Source: Maricurvus nonylphenolicus (lineage in GTDB: Bacteria > Pseudomonadota > Gammaproteobacteria > Pseudomonadales > Cellvibrionaceae). From it: a stretch of DNA of 64,000 nucleotides. Numbering within the stretch: the first letter of the stretch is position 1; each line of letters starts with the position of its first letter. The position numbers and the translations under genes were made by a program. The stretch spans positions 1,302,001 through 1,366,000 of the forward strand of contig NZ_AP031498.1 in the NCBI RefSeq assembly GCF_042854845.1. Reading direction: 5' to 3'. Below the pieces are notes generated by a model, which did no database searches, was not told where the DNA came from, and was given only the letters and a program-made list of their open reading frames with translations. This document shows, piece after piece, positions 50,453 to 60,166 of the stretch.

Positions 50453-50943
50453 TGTCCCTGGATAAGGCCCACAACCGTTGGGTTATTTGGCTGGGATTTT
50501 TCGTAGGGTGCCTGCTGACGGTATTTCCCCTTTCAGCACAGATGCAGTGGCTCAGACCCGAGTGGATTGCCCTGCTAGTCATCTACTGGACCCTGGTCAT
50601 GCCCCTGCAGATCAGTATTACTCTGCTGTGGGTTGTTGGTTTGTTTCTGGATATTCTCGAAGGCAGTCTACTGGGTTCCCATGCGCTGGCGCTGATGGCT
50701 GTAGTTTATGTCTGTCTGCTGAGTTATCAGCGCCTGCGGAACTACGTGTTATGGCATCAGACCGTTATCGTCTTTATGGTGGTAGGTATTCACCAGTTAA
50801 TTGATAACTGGGTGCATAGCCTGACTGGCAGTAGTGCGTCTTCGCCGCTGGTGTTTTTAATGCCTGCCTTTACCAGTGCCCTGGTTTGGCCTGTGGTGTG
50901 GCTGGTACTTGAGCGTTTCCGGGTGCAATATCGGGTTACGTAA
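50452..50943 (+). CDS. mreD: rod-shape determining protein MreD
   Basis: A 163-residue inner-membrane protein with about five hydrophobic segments. Family features are RPEWIALLVIYWTLVMP near the N-terminus and GLFLDILEGSLLGSHALALMAVVY. It shares one base with mreC (TGATG) and acts with MreB/MreC in the elongasome. Confidence 0.93.
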   Translation: MSLDKAHNRWVIWLGFFVGCLLTVFPLSAQMQWLRPEWIALLVIYWTLVMPLQISITLLWVVGLFLDILEGSLLGSHALALMAVVYVCLLSYQRLRNYVLWHQTVIVFMVVGIHQLIDNWVHSLTGSSASSPLVFLMPAFTSALVWPVVWLVLERFRVQYRVT

Positions 50944-50969
50944 CTGTTTAGCTTGATCAAGGATGTGTT

Positions 50970-51623
50970 GTGTCATCTTCACTTTGCTCTTCATCGTGTA
51001 ATCCATCGTTATATTTGGCCTCACAATCTCCCCGCCGTCGTGAATTGTTAGCCCAGATTGGGGTCAATTATGAGACCTTACGGGTTGATGTGCCTGAAGA
51101 GCGTCAGCCTGGAGAGTCCCCGGCGGACTATGTGACCCGCCTGGCGGCGGATAAGGCCAGGGCGGGCGGAGAGCTATTGCTTTCTTCAGGAAAAGAATTA
51201 GCACCGGTTCTGGGGGCTGATACCGTCGTGGTGCTGGGTGATCAGGTACTGGAAAAGCCTGTTGATGCTGAGGCAGGCAAAGCCATGTTATTGCAGTTGG
51301 CTAATCGTGAGCATCAGGTTATGACGGCCGTTTCTTTTTATACACCTTGTTACAAGCAGGATTACAAACCTGACCGGCAGCAAACTATGCTTTCAGTAAC
51401 GAAAGTGCAATTTCGCGATATCACTGCAGCCGAGGCAGAGCGGTATTGGGCCACAGGAGAGCCGCAGGACAAGGCTGGTGGCTACGGAATACAAGGCCTG
51501 GGAGCGGTGTTTGTGACCGCTATTGAAGGCAGTTATACCGGTGTGGTGGGCTTGCCGATTGAACAGACTTACGAATTATTAACGCGTTTTGGGGTGCCTT
51601 GCTGGCAGGCGTCTAAGGAATAG
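50970..51623 (+). CDS. maf: Maf-family nucleoside triphosphate pyrophosphatase
   Basis: A 217-residue Maf protein: YLASQSPRRRELLAQIG is the Maf signature, followed by PEERQPGESPADYVTRLA, APVLGADTVVVLG and KAGGYGIQGLGAVFV-type C-terminal motif. It hydrolyses dTTP/UTP and modified nucleotides. The start is GTG with AAGGA six bases upstream. An insertion of about ten residues (KQDYKPDRQQ) is present before VTKVQFRD. Confidence 0.93.
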   Translation: MSSSLCSSSCNPSLYLASQSPRRRELLAQIGVNYETLRVDVPEERQPGESPADYVTRLAADKARAGGELLLSSGKELAPVLGADTVVVLGDQVLEKPVDAEAGKAMLLQLANREHQVMTAVSFYTPCYKQDYKPDRQQTMLSVTKVQFRDITAAEAERYWATGEPQDKAGGYGIQGLGAVFVTAIEGSYTGVVGLPIEQTYELLTRFGVPCWQASKE

Positions 51624-51624
51624 T

Positions 51625-53106
51625 ATGAGCGAAGAATTACTGATTAATGTAACCCCGACCGAAACCCGCACCGCGCTGGTAGAAAACGGCATGTTGCAAG
51701 AGGTGTACATTGAGCGCACCCAGCGTAAAGGGTTTGTTGGCAATATCTATAAAGGCAAGGTAGTGCGTGTGCTGCCGGGTATGCAGGCGGCCTTTGTCGA
51801 TATTGGTTTGGAGCGTGCCGGGTTTATCCATGCGGGCGATATTGCGCCGTTGGATGAAGACGGTATGGAAGACCGCAATGCCGAAATTGCTGATATCCGT
51901 GAGATTGTTCGTGAGGGCCAGTCTCTAGTGGTGCAGGTCACTAAGGACCCCATTGGTACCAAAGGCGCACGCTTGACCACCCATTTGTCGGTATCGGCAC
52001 GGTATCTGGTATATATGCCTTATACGCGCCATATAGGAATCTCCACCCGTATTGAAGCTGACGAGGAGCGTGATCGCTTAAAGTCGCTGGTACAGCAGTG
52101 TGTGGAAGAGAATGAGGAGCCGGATCAGCAGGGTGGTTTTATTGTCCGCACCGTGGCTGAAGGTGTGAGTGAAGACGAGTTACGGGCAGATATTCCTTTC
52201 CTCTATAAACTTTGGGCGGATCTGGAAGCCAAGATTAAAGCCGCGCCACCAAAAACCGTCATTCTGGAAGACCTGCCGCTGTTTATGCGCACCATGCGCG
52301 ATCTGGTTAAACCGCATATTGAAAAGGTACGGGTCGATTCTCGCGAGGCCATTGGCAAGATGCTGGAATTTGCCGAAAGCTATGCGCCAGAAACCGTCAA
52401 ACGCCTTGAGCACTATCCCGGTGAGCGCCCGCTGTTTGAACTCTACGGTGTTGAGGATGAGATTCAGAAAGCGCTGGATAAAAAGGTGTTGCTGAAGTCC
52501 GGAGGCTCTCTGGTGATCGAGCAAACCGAGGCCATGACTACTATTGATGTGAATACCGGCGCCTTTGTCGGCCATCGTAACCTCGAAGAAACCATCTTTA
52601 AAACCAATCTGGAAGCGGCTACCGCTATCGCCCGCCAACTGCGCCTGCGCAATCTGGGTGGCATCATCATTATCGACTTTATCGATATGAAAGATACCGA
52701 GCATCAACGCCAGGTACTGCGCACGCTGGAAAAAATGATGGAGCGCGATCACGCCAAAACCAGTATCACCGGTGTCTCTGAGCTGGGTCTGGTAGAGATG
52801 ACGCGCAAGCGTATTCGCGAGTCTCTGGGGCAGGTGATGTGTGAACCCTGTCCTGTGTGCAACGGCCGGGGTCGATTAAAATCTTCAGAAACCGTGTGCT
52901 ATGAAATCTTCCGCGAGATCCTGCGTGAAGCCAGGGCCTATGATAATAAGAAGTTCCTGGTGCTGGCCTCGCAAGTGGTCATTGATCGTCTGTTGGATGA
53001 GGAATCTGCCAATGTGGCTGACTTGGAAGAATTTATCAGCTGTAGCATCCAGTTCCAGGTAGAAAATATCTACAGTCAGGAGCAATATGACATTATTCTG
53101 GTCTAA
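51625..53106 (+). CDS. rng: ribonuclease G
   Basis: A 493-residue RNase E/G family endoribonuclease. N-terminal SEELLINVTPTETRTALVENG is typical of RNase G; the S1 domain is at about 35-125 (NIYKGKVVRVLPGMQAAFVDIG). The catalytic core has IIIDFIDMKD with the metal-binding Asp residues, and a zinc-link segment CEPCPVCNGRGRLKS. AAGGA five bases before the ATG at 51625 fixes the start, one base after the maf stop. Confidence 0.96.
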   Translation: MSEELLINVTPTETRTALVENGMLQEVYIERTQRKGFVGNIYKGKVVRVLPGMQAAFVDIGLERAGFIHAGDIAPLDEDGMEDRNAEIADIREIVREGQSLVVQVTKDPIGTKGARLTTHLSVSARYLVYMPYTRHIGISTRIEADEERDRLKSLVQQCVEENEEPDQQGGFIVRTVAEGVSEDELRADIPFLYKLWADLEAKIKAAPPKTVILEDLPLFMRTMRDLVKPHIEKVRVDSREAIGKMLEFAESYAPETVKRLEHYPGERPLFELYGVEDEIQKALDKKVLLKSGGSLVIEQTEAMTTIDVNTGAFVGHRNLEETIFKTNLEAATAIARQLRLRNLGGIIIIDFIDMKDTEHQRQVLRTLEKMMERDHAKTSITGVSELGLVEMTRKRIRESLGQVMCEPCPVCNGRGRLKSSETVCYEIFREILREARAYDNKKFLVLASQVVIDRLLDEESANVADLEEFISCSIQFQVENIYSQEQYDIILV

Positions 53107-53394
53107 ATCCAGGTCTAAGGTGCGTCAACGCTTTTTATAGTTGAGGCGTTGATAATAGAGACATTGTTAATAGAGGTGTTGTTAATTGAGCAAATGTTAT
53201 ATCAGGTTATTACCAAGCCTGTTATTAGATGCTCTCAGCTTCCCCTGTTAACTACCTGTGACTAACGGCCTAATACTATCTATATCGCTATGTGCGATTA
53301 ATAGAAGGTTAAGTTTAACGCGCTACGATAATGGACTGTCTGATGTGTCTTTCCAATGTTGTATTTACGCTGCATTTTCTGATGAGTTGCCTGC
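53107..53394. other. intergenic region after rng
   Basis: 288 bases without gene. Just past rng a weak hairpin TCAACGC (53125-53131) / GCGTTGA (53146-53152) lacks a T-run after it. The rest is AT-rich with short imperfect repeats (TTGTTAAT); the yhdP promoter is expected here but is not identifiable. Confidence 0.5.
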
Positions 53395-56300
53395 ATGATT
53401 GATCACAGCCGTTGGCTGGCTAAAAAACTTTGGGGGCTGTTTGCCCTGTTATTGGTGCTGACGGCATTGTTGGTACAGTTGGGGCGTGAGTTTTTGCCCA
53501 TGGTGGGGGAGTATCGTCAGCAGCTTGCCGAGGAGTTCAGTACCAATATTGGTCTACCTGTCAGCATTGATGAGATTCAAGGTGTTTGGGAAGGGCTGGC
53601 GCCGAAGTTATCCGTTAATAATTTGGTTATCAGCACAGAAAGTGGACAAGAAGTGCTACGGGTTGATAGCGCCCTGTTGCAGTTGGATGTGCTGGGAACA
53701 TTACTGGATCAGAGCCTGACGTGGCGCAAAGTCTACTTCTCCGGTGTCAAAGCCGCGCTGCAACAAAAGCAGGATGGCGCCTGGACGCTCACCGGCTTAT
53801 CAACCGAGCCTGGCAAGGCACAGGGAACCGGCGAAGAAGCCGGCGGCTTAATGGAAGCGTTTAATCGCGGCCGTTACGTCGAGTTTAAGGATATCAACCT
53901 GAAGTTTAATTTCTCCAGTGGACGCCAGCGTGAGTTACGCTTAACGGAAATGTTGCTAGAAAACAGTGGCGATTTTCACCGCCTGGTTGCCGACATCGAC
54001 CTGCCAGAGCAGCAAGAAGCATTTAAAGTGGTCACCGAAGGCTATGGTGATTCATCGGATCTAGATTCCTATCTGTTTAATGGCCATATTCAGTTCACCA
54101 ATTTCCCGCTGAGTAGTTCTGCATTTTTTTCTGAGGCTTTGGCTGACAAACCGTTAATCAATAACGGCGTGGTAAATCTGTCACTGTGGTTAAGCATGGA
54201 TCAGCCCCGTGAGGTTCAGCTTAACGGCCAGGCGCGAATTGATACTACCGATGAAAACGGTCAACAAAATCATGTAACGGCAGTCATTAAAGGTGAGTCA
54301 GATTTTCAGACTGACTGGTTGTTGGCTTTAAATGATCTCAGCCTGGAGTGGCAGGGCGAAAATCTTCCAGCGCTGGATGTGCAGCTTGAAAGCCGTAATC
54401 AGGGTGAAACCGTATCGGTGAAGGCGGCAGAGATAGATCTTGCGGTGTGGTACCGGTTTGTTGAGCAGCAGCAACTGCTACAGGGAAAATTGAAATCCCT
54501 GTTTGATGATTTAAATCCTCGTGGTCGTATTGAAAATGCACGCGTTGATATTCCACTGGCAAACCCCGCTGGATTTGAATTACAGGCGCAATTAAATAAT
54601 GTTTTTGTGGGGGCGTGGAATGGGGCCCCAGCGTTGACCGAGGTTAGCGGTTTTGTGCAAGCTGACAGTCGTGGTGGTTGGGTAGATCTGGATAGTCAGC
54701 AGGGCTTTAGCATGCACTACCCGATGATTTACCACGAGCCCATGGCCTATGAATCTGCCAAGGGGCAGGTGGCCTGGCATCTGGATAAAGACAATAACCA
54801 AATTGCCGTCAACAGCGGCCGCTTGCAGCTGGTGGATAAGCAGGGCCGAGCCGATGGTTATTTCTATTTGGATTTACCCTGGTTTAAAGACAGCCGTCCC
54901 TCTGAATTGACCTTGCAGATTGGTTTGCAGGATGCGCCGGCGGTTGTTTATAAAAAATACGTCCCGTTTGTGGTTGATGAGGCTACCCGCTCATGGCTCG
55001 ACAGCAGTATTAAAGACGGCGCCGTTAGTCAGGCAGGTTTTGTTTACCGCAGCTACATAAGTAAAGCCTTTGATTTAGGGGGCACGATCCAGTTGCTGGT
55101 CGATGTGGATAATGGCCATCTGCAATATCATCCCGATTGGCCGGCGGTTAAAAACGTCAGTGCTCGTGTAATCGAAGATGATACGGAGGTGGTTGTCAGC
55201 GCCACCCAGGCAACTTTGCTAGAGGGCAATTCTTCTGGTTTAACGGTAGCCTTATCACCTAACAGCAAAGGTAAAGGCAGCCTGCTTAATGTGAAGGGGC
55301 AGTTGCAGGGGCCTGCAGAAGACGGTTTGGATTTGTTGCGCAAGACGCCGTTGCGGCAAGTGATTGGAGATCAGTTTGACAGTTGGCATCTAAGTGGCGC
55401 TATGTCGACCCAGGTAGATTTGGATATTCCTCTGACGCCGGGCCAGCCTGGCGAGCGGCAGGATGTTGTTGTTAATCTGGATTCATCGAAGCTGAGCATG
55501 GAAGATTTAAATCTGCAGGTCGACAAGGTAGCGGGCGCAATTCACTACAACACTCAGCGGGGCCTAAACAGTTCAGATTTATCCGCTTCGCTGTGGGGTG
55601 AAAACGTCAGTGTTGCTATAGCTTCAAGCGTAAGTGCCACACGAGGCATGGCAACCGAGGTGAAGTTTGCCGGTAATGCTCAGCCAAAACACCTGGCTCA
55701 ATGGACTCAACGCCCGGAAGTATTATTTGCACAAGGCAAGATACCTTACCAGGCGAACTTGCAGTTACCTGCCAAAGGGACCGCTGACTATCAGGCTAAA
55801 CTTTCAGTGGTATCCGATTTAAAAGGTGTCGCTATCGATTTGCCTGTACCTTACGGCAAGGTTGCTGGTGACGTCCGTAAATTTACGGTCGATGTTCCAA
55901 TTGCTAAAGGCAGCACCCAATATGGCCTGAATTATAACGACCAGGTGTCTGCGCTTTTTGAACAGCGTGGCAACCAGCTGATCTATGGTGAGGTTGTCTT
56001 GGATCAGCCGCTTGATGAAATCTCCTTCAATAAATATGCCGAGGCCAACGCTGAAGCCAAAACGCCTACGCTGAGGGTGCTAGGGCAGGCGGATAATATC
56101 CAATTGCTGGAATGGCAGTCGGTGTTGGCTCGCTACAATAATTATATCGACGAAATTGAAGCTACAAGCCAATCATCTGGTCAGGGGGGCAGTCAGTCGC
56201 CAACGGATGTGGGGTTGGCCCAGTTGCTCGATTTACAAATTTCAGAGCTGGATATCAGTGATTTTCGTTTAGAAGATCTTGCCGTTACCGGTGAGCGACT

Positions 56301-57513
56301 GGCAAACGGTTGGTCATTTAAACCGGTCAATAAGGTATTGGCAGGTGAAGTCATTGTGTTTGATGACGATACGCCGATAACCCTGAATCTGGACTATCTT
56401 ACCCTTGCTGAAAAACAAGCCGATCCTAATCAGGCCTCCACCGAGGATGAGGCGGAGGTCACAACCGAAGTGGATTTATCTGGAGACCCGTTTAAGGATC
56501 TAGATCCCGCAGAGCTGATTCCCCTAAATGTCAGTGTGGGCAAGGTGAATATTGGTGGAGAGGACTATGGGGCCTGGTCTTTTAAATTGCGGCCTTCACA
56601 GGATCAGCTCTATATCAAAGATATTCTTGGCCAGATGCGGGGCATGTTAATTGCGGGTTACCCGGTTGATGACAACAAACCCGATAAAGCCGGGGTGAAA
56701 ATTGATGAGCAAAATCAGGGCGCAGCGTTGCGCTGGCATACGACTGAAAAAGGCGCACGCACCTATTTTTCCGGGCGTATAAAAGCTCAGAACCTTGGTG
56801 ATGTGATGGAGTCCTGGGGGGCAAACCGTGCCTTGGAAAGTCGTAATGCAATATTCGATCTTGATATTGAATGGCCCGGTTCACCTGCGGCCATTGCCGT
56901 TAAAAAACTGCAGGGGTCATTCACGGTGGATATTGATAAGGGTTCCTTTAGTAAAACCGCCGGAGCTGGCAGCAGCGCTTTGTTGCGCTTAATGGGGCTG
57001 TTCAACTTTGACAGTTGGGCCCGGCGTTTGCAGCTCGATTTTTCCGATACTTACCGCAGTGGCACGGCCTTTGATCATATTGATGGGCGTTTAACATTTG
57101 ATGACGGCATTATTGTGCTGACTGATCCCATGGTGGTGAAAACACCTTCGGCACGTTTGAGTATGGCCGGTTCTATCGATATCAATAACGAAGAGCTGGA
57201 TACCACCCTGGTGGCTACGTTGCCCGTGGGAGGGAATCTGACGGTCATCGCTGCGTTTGCCGGAGGACTTCCTGCGGCCGCCGGTGTCTATGCCATCAGT
57301 AAAATTTTTAAAAGCCAGGTCGATAAAGTGGCCAGTGTCAGTTACGGCATGACCGGCTCCTGGGCTGATCCAAACATTAAGTTTAATCGCCTGTTCGACA
57401 GTAAAGGCGCCGAGCGTGCTGCCACCACTGCAGAAGATAAAATGGCTACACGGCATGCGCCTGCGGAAGAATCATCCTCCGAAGACACTGAAAAAGTAGA
57501 AGACAGTGAATAG
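53395..57513 (+). CDS. yhdP: YhdP-family AsmA-like phospholipid transport protein
   Basis: A 1372-residue protein of the TIGR02099/YhdP family. One N-terminal membrane segment (about residues 12-30, LWGLFALLLVLTALLVQLG) is followed by a very long beta-rich periplasmic region, GLPVSIDEIQGVWEGLAPKL near the start and an AsmA-like C-terminus (GSFTVDIDKGSFSKTAGAGS, LLRLMGLFNFDSWARRLQLD, LTFDDGIIVLTDPMVVKTPS). YhdP bridges the envelope and moves phospholipid toward the outer membrane in E. coli. It overlaps the next gene by eight bases. Confidence 0.95.
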   Translation: MIDHSRWLAKKLWGLFALLLVLTALLVQLGREFLPMVGEYRQQLAEEFSTNIGLPVSIDEIQGVWEGLAPKLSVNNLVISTESGQEVLRVDSALLQLDVLGTLLDQSLTWRKVYFSGVKAALQQKQDGAWTLTGLSTEPGKAQGTGEEAGGLMEAFNRGRYVEFKDINLKFNFSSGRQRELRLTEMLLENSGDFHRLVADIDLPEQQEAFKVVTEGYGDSSDLDSYLFNGHIQFTNFPLSSSAFFSEALADKPLINNGVVNLSLWLSMDQPREVQLNGQARIDTTDENGQQNHVTAVIKGESDFQTDWLLALNDLSLEWQGENLPALDVQLESRNQGETVSVKAAEIDLAVWYRFVEQQQLLQGKLKSLFDDLNPRGRIENARVDIPLANPAGFELQAQLNNVFVGAWNGAPALTEVSGFVQADSRGGWVDLDSQQGFSMHYPMIYHEPMAYESAKGQVAWHLDKDNNQIAVNSGRLQLVDKQGRADGYFYLDLPWFKDSRPSELTLQIGLQDAPAVVYKKYVPFVVDEATRSWLDSSIKDGAVSQAGFVYRSYISKAFDLGGTIQLLVDVDNGHLQYHPDWPAVKNVSARVIEDDTEVVVSATQATLLEGNSSGLTVALSPNSKGKGSLLNVKGQLQGPAEDGLDLLRKTPLRQVIGDQFDSWHLSGAMSTQVDLDIPLTPGQPGERQDVVVNLDSSKLSMEDLNLQVDKVAGAIHYNTQRGLNSSDLSASLWGENVSVAIASSVSATRGMATEVKFAGNAQPKHLAQWTQRPEVLFAQGKIPYQANLQLPAKGTADYQAKLSVVSDLKGVAIDLPVPYGKVAGDVRKFTVDVPIAKGSTQYGLNYNDQVSALFEQRGNQLIYGEVVLDQPLDEISFNKYAEANAEAKTPTLRVLGQADNIQLLEWQSVLARYNNYIDEIEATSQSSGQGGSQSPTDVGLAQLLDLQISELDISDFRLEDLAVTGERLANGWSFKPVNKVLAGEVIVFDDDTPITLNLDYLTLAEKQADPNQASTEDEAEVTTEVDLSGDPFKDLDPAELIPLNVSVGKVNIGGEDYGAWSFKLRPSQDQLYIKDILGQMRGMLIAGYPVDDNKPDKAGVKIDEQNQGAALRWHTTEKGARTYFSGRIKAQNLGDVMESWGANRALESRNAIFDLDIEWPGSPAAIAVKKLQGSFTVDIDKGSFSKTAGAGSSALLRLMGLFNFDSWARRLQLDFSDTYRSGTAFDHIDGRLTFDDGIIVLTDPMVVKTPSARLSMAGSIDINNEELDTTLVATLPVGGNLTVIAAFAGGLPAAAGVYAISKIFKSQVDKVASVSYGMTGSWADPNIKFNRLFDSKGAERAATTAEDKMATRHAPAEESSSEDTEKVEDSE

Positions 57514-58342
57514 TTGTACTGTTGCAGCCCTGCAAATGGTCAGCGGTCGAGACTTGCAAACCAATCTTCTGCAGGCTGAAAGGCTAATCAATGAGGCTGT
57601 TGCCGAAGGCGCCCGGTTGTTGGTTTTACCGGAAACCTTTGCGGTGTTTGGTGGCGGCAATCAACGTCAACGGGGTGAAGCGGAGTCGACGGCTGCAGGA
57701 CCTATTCGCCAGTTTCTTGCGCAGCAGGCGGCCAAACATCAGATATGGCTGGTTGGTGGCACACTGCCGACGACGGCAGCCGATAGCCGAGGGCAGCCGC
57801 CAGAGCAAGATAAGGTCTTTACCTCAACCTATGTCTATAACGCTGCTGGCGAAGAAGTTGGGCGTTACGACAAGGTGCATCTGTTTGATGTCGATGTCGC
57901 CGACGGTCAGGGCCAGTACCGAGAATCGGATCAATTTTCCCCTGGCGACAAACCGCTGTTAGTGGAAACCCCGTGGGGAAAACTGGGGGTGGGCGTGTGT
58001 TATGACTTGCGCTTCCCTGAGTTCTTTCGTCAGTTACGGGATCAGGGCGCGGAGATTCTGGCGATCCCCGCAGCGTTTACCTACCAAACCGGTCAGGCCC
58101 ACTGGGAGGTGTTGTTGCGCTCGCGTGCCATTGAAAACCAGTGTTATGTGATTGGCGCCAATCAGGGCGGAGAGCATTCTGCCAAGCGTAAAACCTGGGG
58201 GGATTCCTGTGTGATATCGCCTTGGGGCGAAAAGCTCAAGGCCCTTGCTCAGGGCGAAGGTATCGTTAGCGCTGAGCTGGACTTTGATCAGCTTCACAAA
58301 ATTCGCCGTGATATGCCGGTGCAATCACACCGCAAATTGTAG
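57506..58342 (+). CDS. nitrilase-family amidase (Nit-type deaminated glutathione amidase)
   Basis: A 278-residue carbon-nitrogen hydrolase. The catalytic triad is visible: Glu43 (VLPETFAVF), Lys123 (YDKVHLFDVD) and Cys165 (GVCYDLRFPEF). The FDVDVADGQGQYRESD segment matches Nit1/YbeM-type amidases that repair deaminated glutathione. The start is GTG at 57506, overlapping yhdP by eight bases. In many relatives yhdP and this gene are followed by tldD; here msrB follows. Confidence 0.9.
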   Translation: MNSCTVAALQMVSGRDLQTNLLQAERLINEAVAEGARLLVLPETFAVFGGGNQRQRGEAESTAAGPIRQFLAQQAAKHQIWLVGGTLPTTAADSRGQPPEQDKVFTSTYVYNAAGEEVGRYDKVHLFDVDVADGQGQYRESDQFSPGDKPLLVETPWGKLGVGVCYDLRFPEFFRQLRDQGAEILAIPAAFTYQTGQAHWEVLLRSRAIENQCYVIGANQGGEHSAKRKTWGDSCVISPWGEKLKALAQGEGIVSAELDFDQLHKIRRDMPVQSHRKL

Positions 58343-58412
58343 GGAACTCTCCACCCACTCAACCCTCTAACCCAGTAACAAAAGCAAACTGTCTACGACT
58401 GGGGAAACGCTT

Positions 58413-58946
58413 ATGGCTCGCTGGCCTTTAATTATTCTGCTGTTGTCTTTGATTACCGCTTCGGTGTCCATGTCGCTGTCGCAGGAAGTGCACGCCATGT
58501 CGGTGGAAGAAGCCAAGAAGCTGATTACCCAACAGCAAGACCTTAAAACTATTCCCAAGTCGACCTGGAAGAAAATCCTCACGCCTGAACAATACGATAT
58601 TTTGTGGAAGTCGGGTACTGAGCGACCCTTTACCGGTTCCCTGCTCAATGAAAAACGCCCAGGTACTTATGTCACTGCTGGTTGTCGTATCCCGGTATTT
58701 CGCTCAGAGCACAAGTTCAAATCCGGCACCGGCTGGCCCAGCTTTTGGGAAGTGGCTGATAAAAACAATATTCATCTGGAGAAAGACTTCAGCTGGGGCA
58801 TGTTCCGCACAGAAATTCTCTCCAGCTGTGGTGAGCATTTAGGCCATGTGTTTGAGGATGGTCCAAAACCCACGGGTTTGCGCTATTGCATCAATTCCGA
58901 TGCGCTGATTTTTATTCCGGACGAAGAAGAGTCAATCGCCAAGTAA
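58413..58946 (+). CDS. msrB: exported peptide-methionine (R)-S-oxide reductase
   Basis: A 177-residue MsrB with a signal peptide (MARWPLIILLLSLITASVS, cleavage near VHA). Core motifs: FRSEHKFKSGTGWPSFWE, EHLGHVFEDGPKPTGLRYCINSDAL, with catalytic Cys159. Of the four usual zinc ligands only two remain (Cys91 and Cys139; their partners are Thr88 and Leu136). It would repair oxidised periplasmic proteins. Its stop lies five bases from the convergent E2 stop. Confidence 0.92.
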   Translation: MARWPLIILLLSLITASVSMSLSQEVHAMSVEEAKKLITQQQDLKTIPKSTWKKILTPEQYDILWKSGTERPFTGSLLNEKRPGTYVTAGCRIPVFRSEHKFKSGTGWPSFWEVADKNNIHLEKDFSWGMFRTEILSSCGEHLGHVFEDGPKPTGLRYCINSDALIFIPDEEESIAK

Positions 58947-58951
58947 TCAGT

Positions 58952-60100
58952 TTAATCCTGTAGATGGGCTATTAAGGCTGCCAGGAATCTAGCAGCTTCG
59001 CCACCGGTTATGCAGCGGTGATCAAAGCTGAGAGAGAGTGGCAAGCGTCGGTGAATACAAATTTCATCATTCACGACGACAGCTTCTTTTCGTATAGCGC
59101 CAGCGCCAATAATAGCCACCATGGGTGGCACAATCATGGGGGAGGCATAGCGGCCTGCCATTACCGGCGTGCTGTTACTGCCTTTGTGCAGTGTGCCGAA
59201 ATTGGACAGTGTGATAGTTGCACCCTGCATTTCCTTGGGTGGAATGGTACGTTGTTTAACATCCTGGCGCAGACGATCCAGGCCCTCGCGTAAATCACTG
59301 TCATTGCGCTTATGGATATTGCGAAGAACAGGAACAAACAAACCATCCGGGGTGTCCACGGCGATCCCTATGTCGACATGGTCGAGCAGACGGCGACTGA
59401 GTTGTTGGCCGTCGAACCAGGCATTTAACCCCGGCTCCGCTTGGGCGGCGTGGGCAATGGCTTTACACAGCCGAATGGTGATATCGGATTTTTCTGGCCA
59501 GTGTTCAACATCCGCATCGTCGCAGAGGGTGACGGCGGCAACTTGTTCATGGGCGATTGTCATGGATTTGGCCATGGTACGGCGCGTGCCTCGCAGGGGT
59601 TCGCTTTGGCCTAAGCGATCATTTTGCTGCTGGGCTGTTTCAATATCGGCAGCAGTGATTTGACCTTGTTGGCCCGTGCCGCGAATGCCGTCGAGTTTAA
59701 CCCCTAAACGTGTGGCCAGTTGGCGAATGGCCGGTGTGACCTGTGGATGAGATTGCTGTGCGGATTGCAAGCTTGACGGCGCTGCACCAATAATAAAATC
59801 ATCGGCGCTGGAGGTTTCCTTGGCGCTTTCAATTTTGCCTACTACGGTGCCACTATCGTCGTTCTCGGCATTGTCGAATTCCACCAGCGGCTCACCAATA
59901 TGAATCAGGTCGCCAACATCACCAAAGCAATGGCTAATGGTACCGGCCTGTGGAGAAGGGACTTCGACAATGGCTTTGGCGGTTTCCACCGAGACCAATA
60001 ACTGGTCGACTTTTACGGTATCGCCGGGGTTTATATGCCATTCAACAATTTCGGCTTCCTGAAGTCCCTCACCCAAATCGGGCAATTTAAAAAATCGCAT
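58952..60100 (-). CDS. E2 acyltransferase of branched-chain 2-oxoacid dehydrogenase
   Basis: A 382-residue E2. The lipoyl domain is at about 1-75 with the lipoyl lysine Lys42 (SVETAKAIVEVPSP). A peripheral-subunit-binding domain is at about 120-155 (ATRLGVKLDGIRGTGQQGQI). The catalytic domain ends in SFDHRCITGGEAARFLAAL; the usual HxxxD has Thr365 instead of Asp after His361. It transfers the acyl group from lipoate to CoA. It is last in the operon and lies 65 bases after E1beta. Confidence 0.92.
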   Translation of the reverse strand: MRFFKLPDLGEGLQEAEIVEWHINPGDTVKVDQLLVSVETAKAIVEVPSPQAGTISHCFGDVGDLIHIGEPLVEFDNAENDDSGTVVGKIESAKETSSADDFIIGAAPSSLQSAQQSHPQVTPAIRQLATRLGVKLDGIRGTGQQGQITAADIETAQQQNDRLGQSEPLRGTRRTMAKSMTIAHEQVAAVTLCDDADVEHWPEKSDITIRLCKAIAHAAQAEPGLNAWFDGQQLSRRLLDHVDIGIAVDTPDGLFVPVLRNIHKRNDSDLREGLDRLRQDVKQRTIPPKEMQGATITLSNFGTLHKGSNSTPVMAGRYASPMIVPPMVAIIGAGAIRKEAVVVNDEICIHRRLPLSLSFDHRCITGGEAARFLAALIAHLQD

Positions 60101-60126
60101 AACGGATCCTTAGTTATCTCCGGGAT

Positions 60127-60166
60127 TAGACCCTACGTGGTACGTTGTAGATGGATGGGGTCTGAC
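60127..60166. repeat. decayed REP-type palindrome, copy 4
   Basis: TAGACCC (60127-60133) and GGGGTCTGAC (60157-60166) can pair as a degraded version of the palindrome at 6634, 6676 and 38678. It lies between the E1beta and E2 genes within the operon. Confidence 0.55.
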
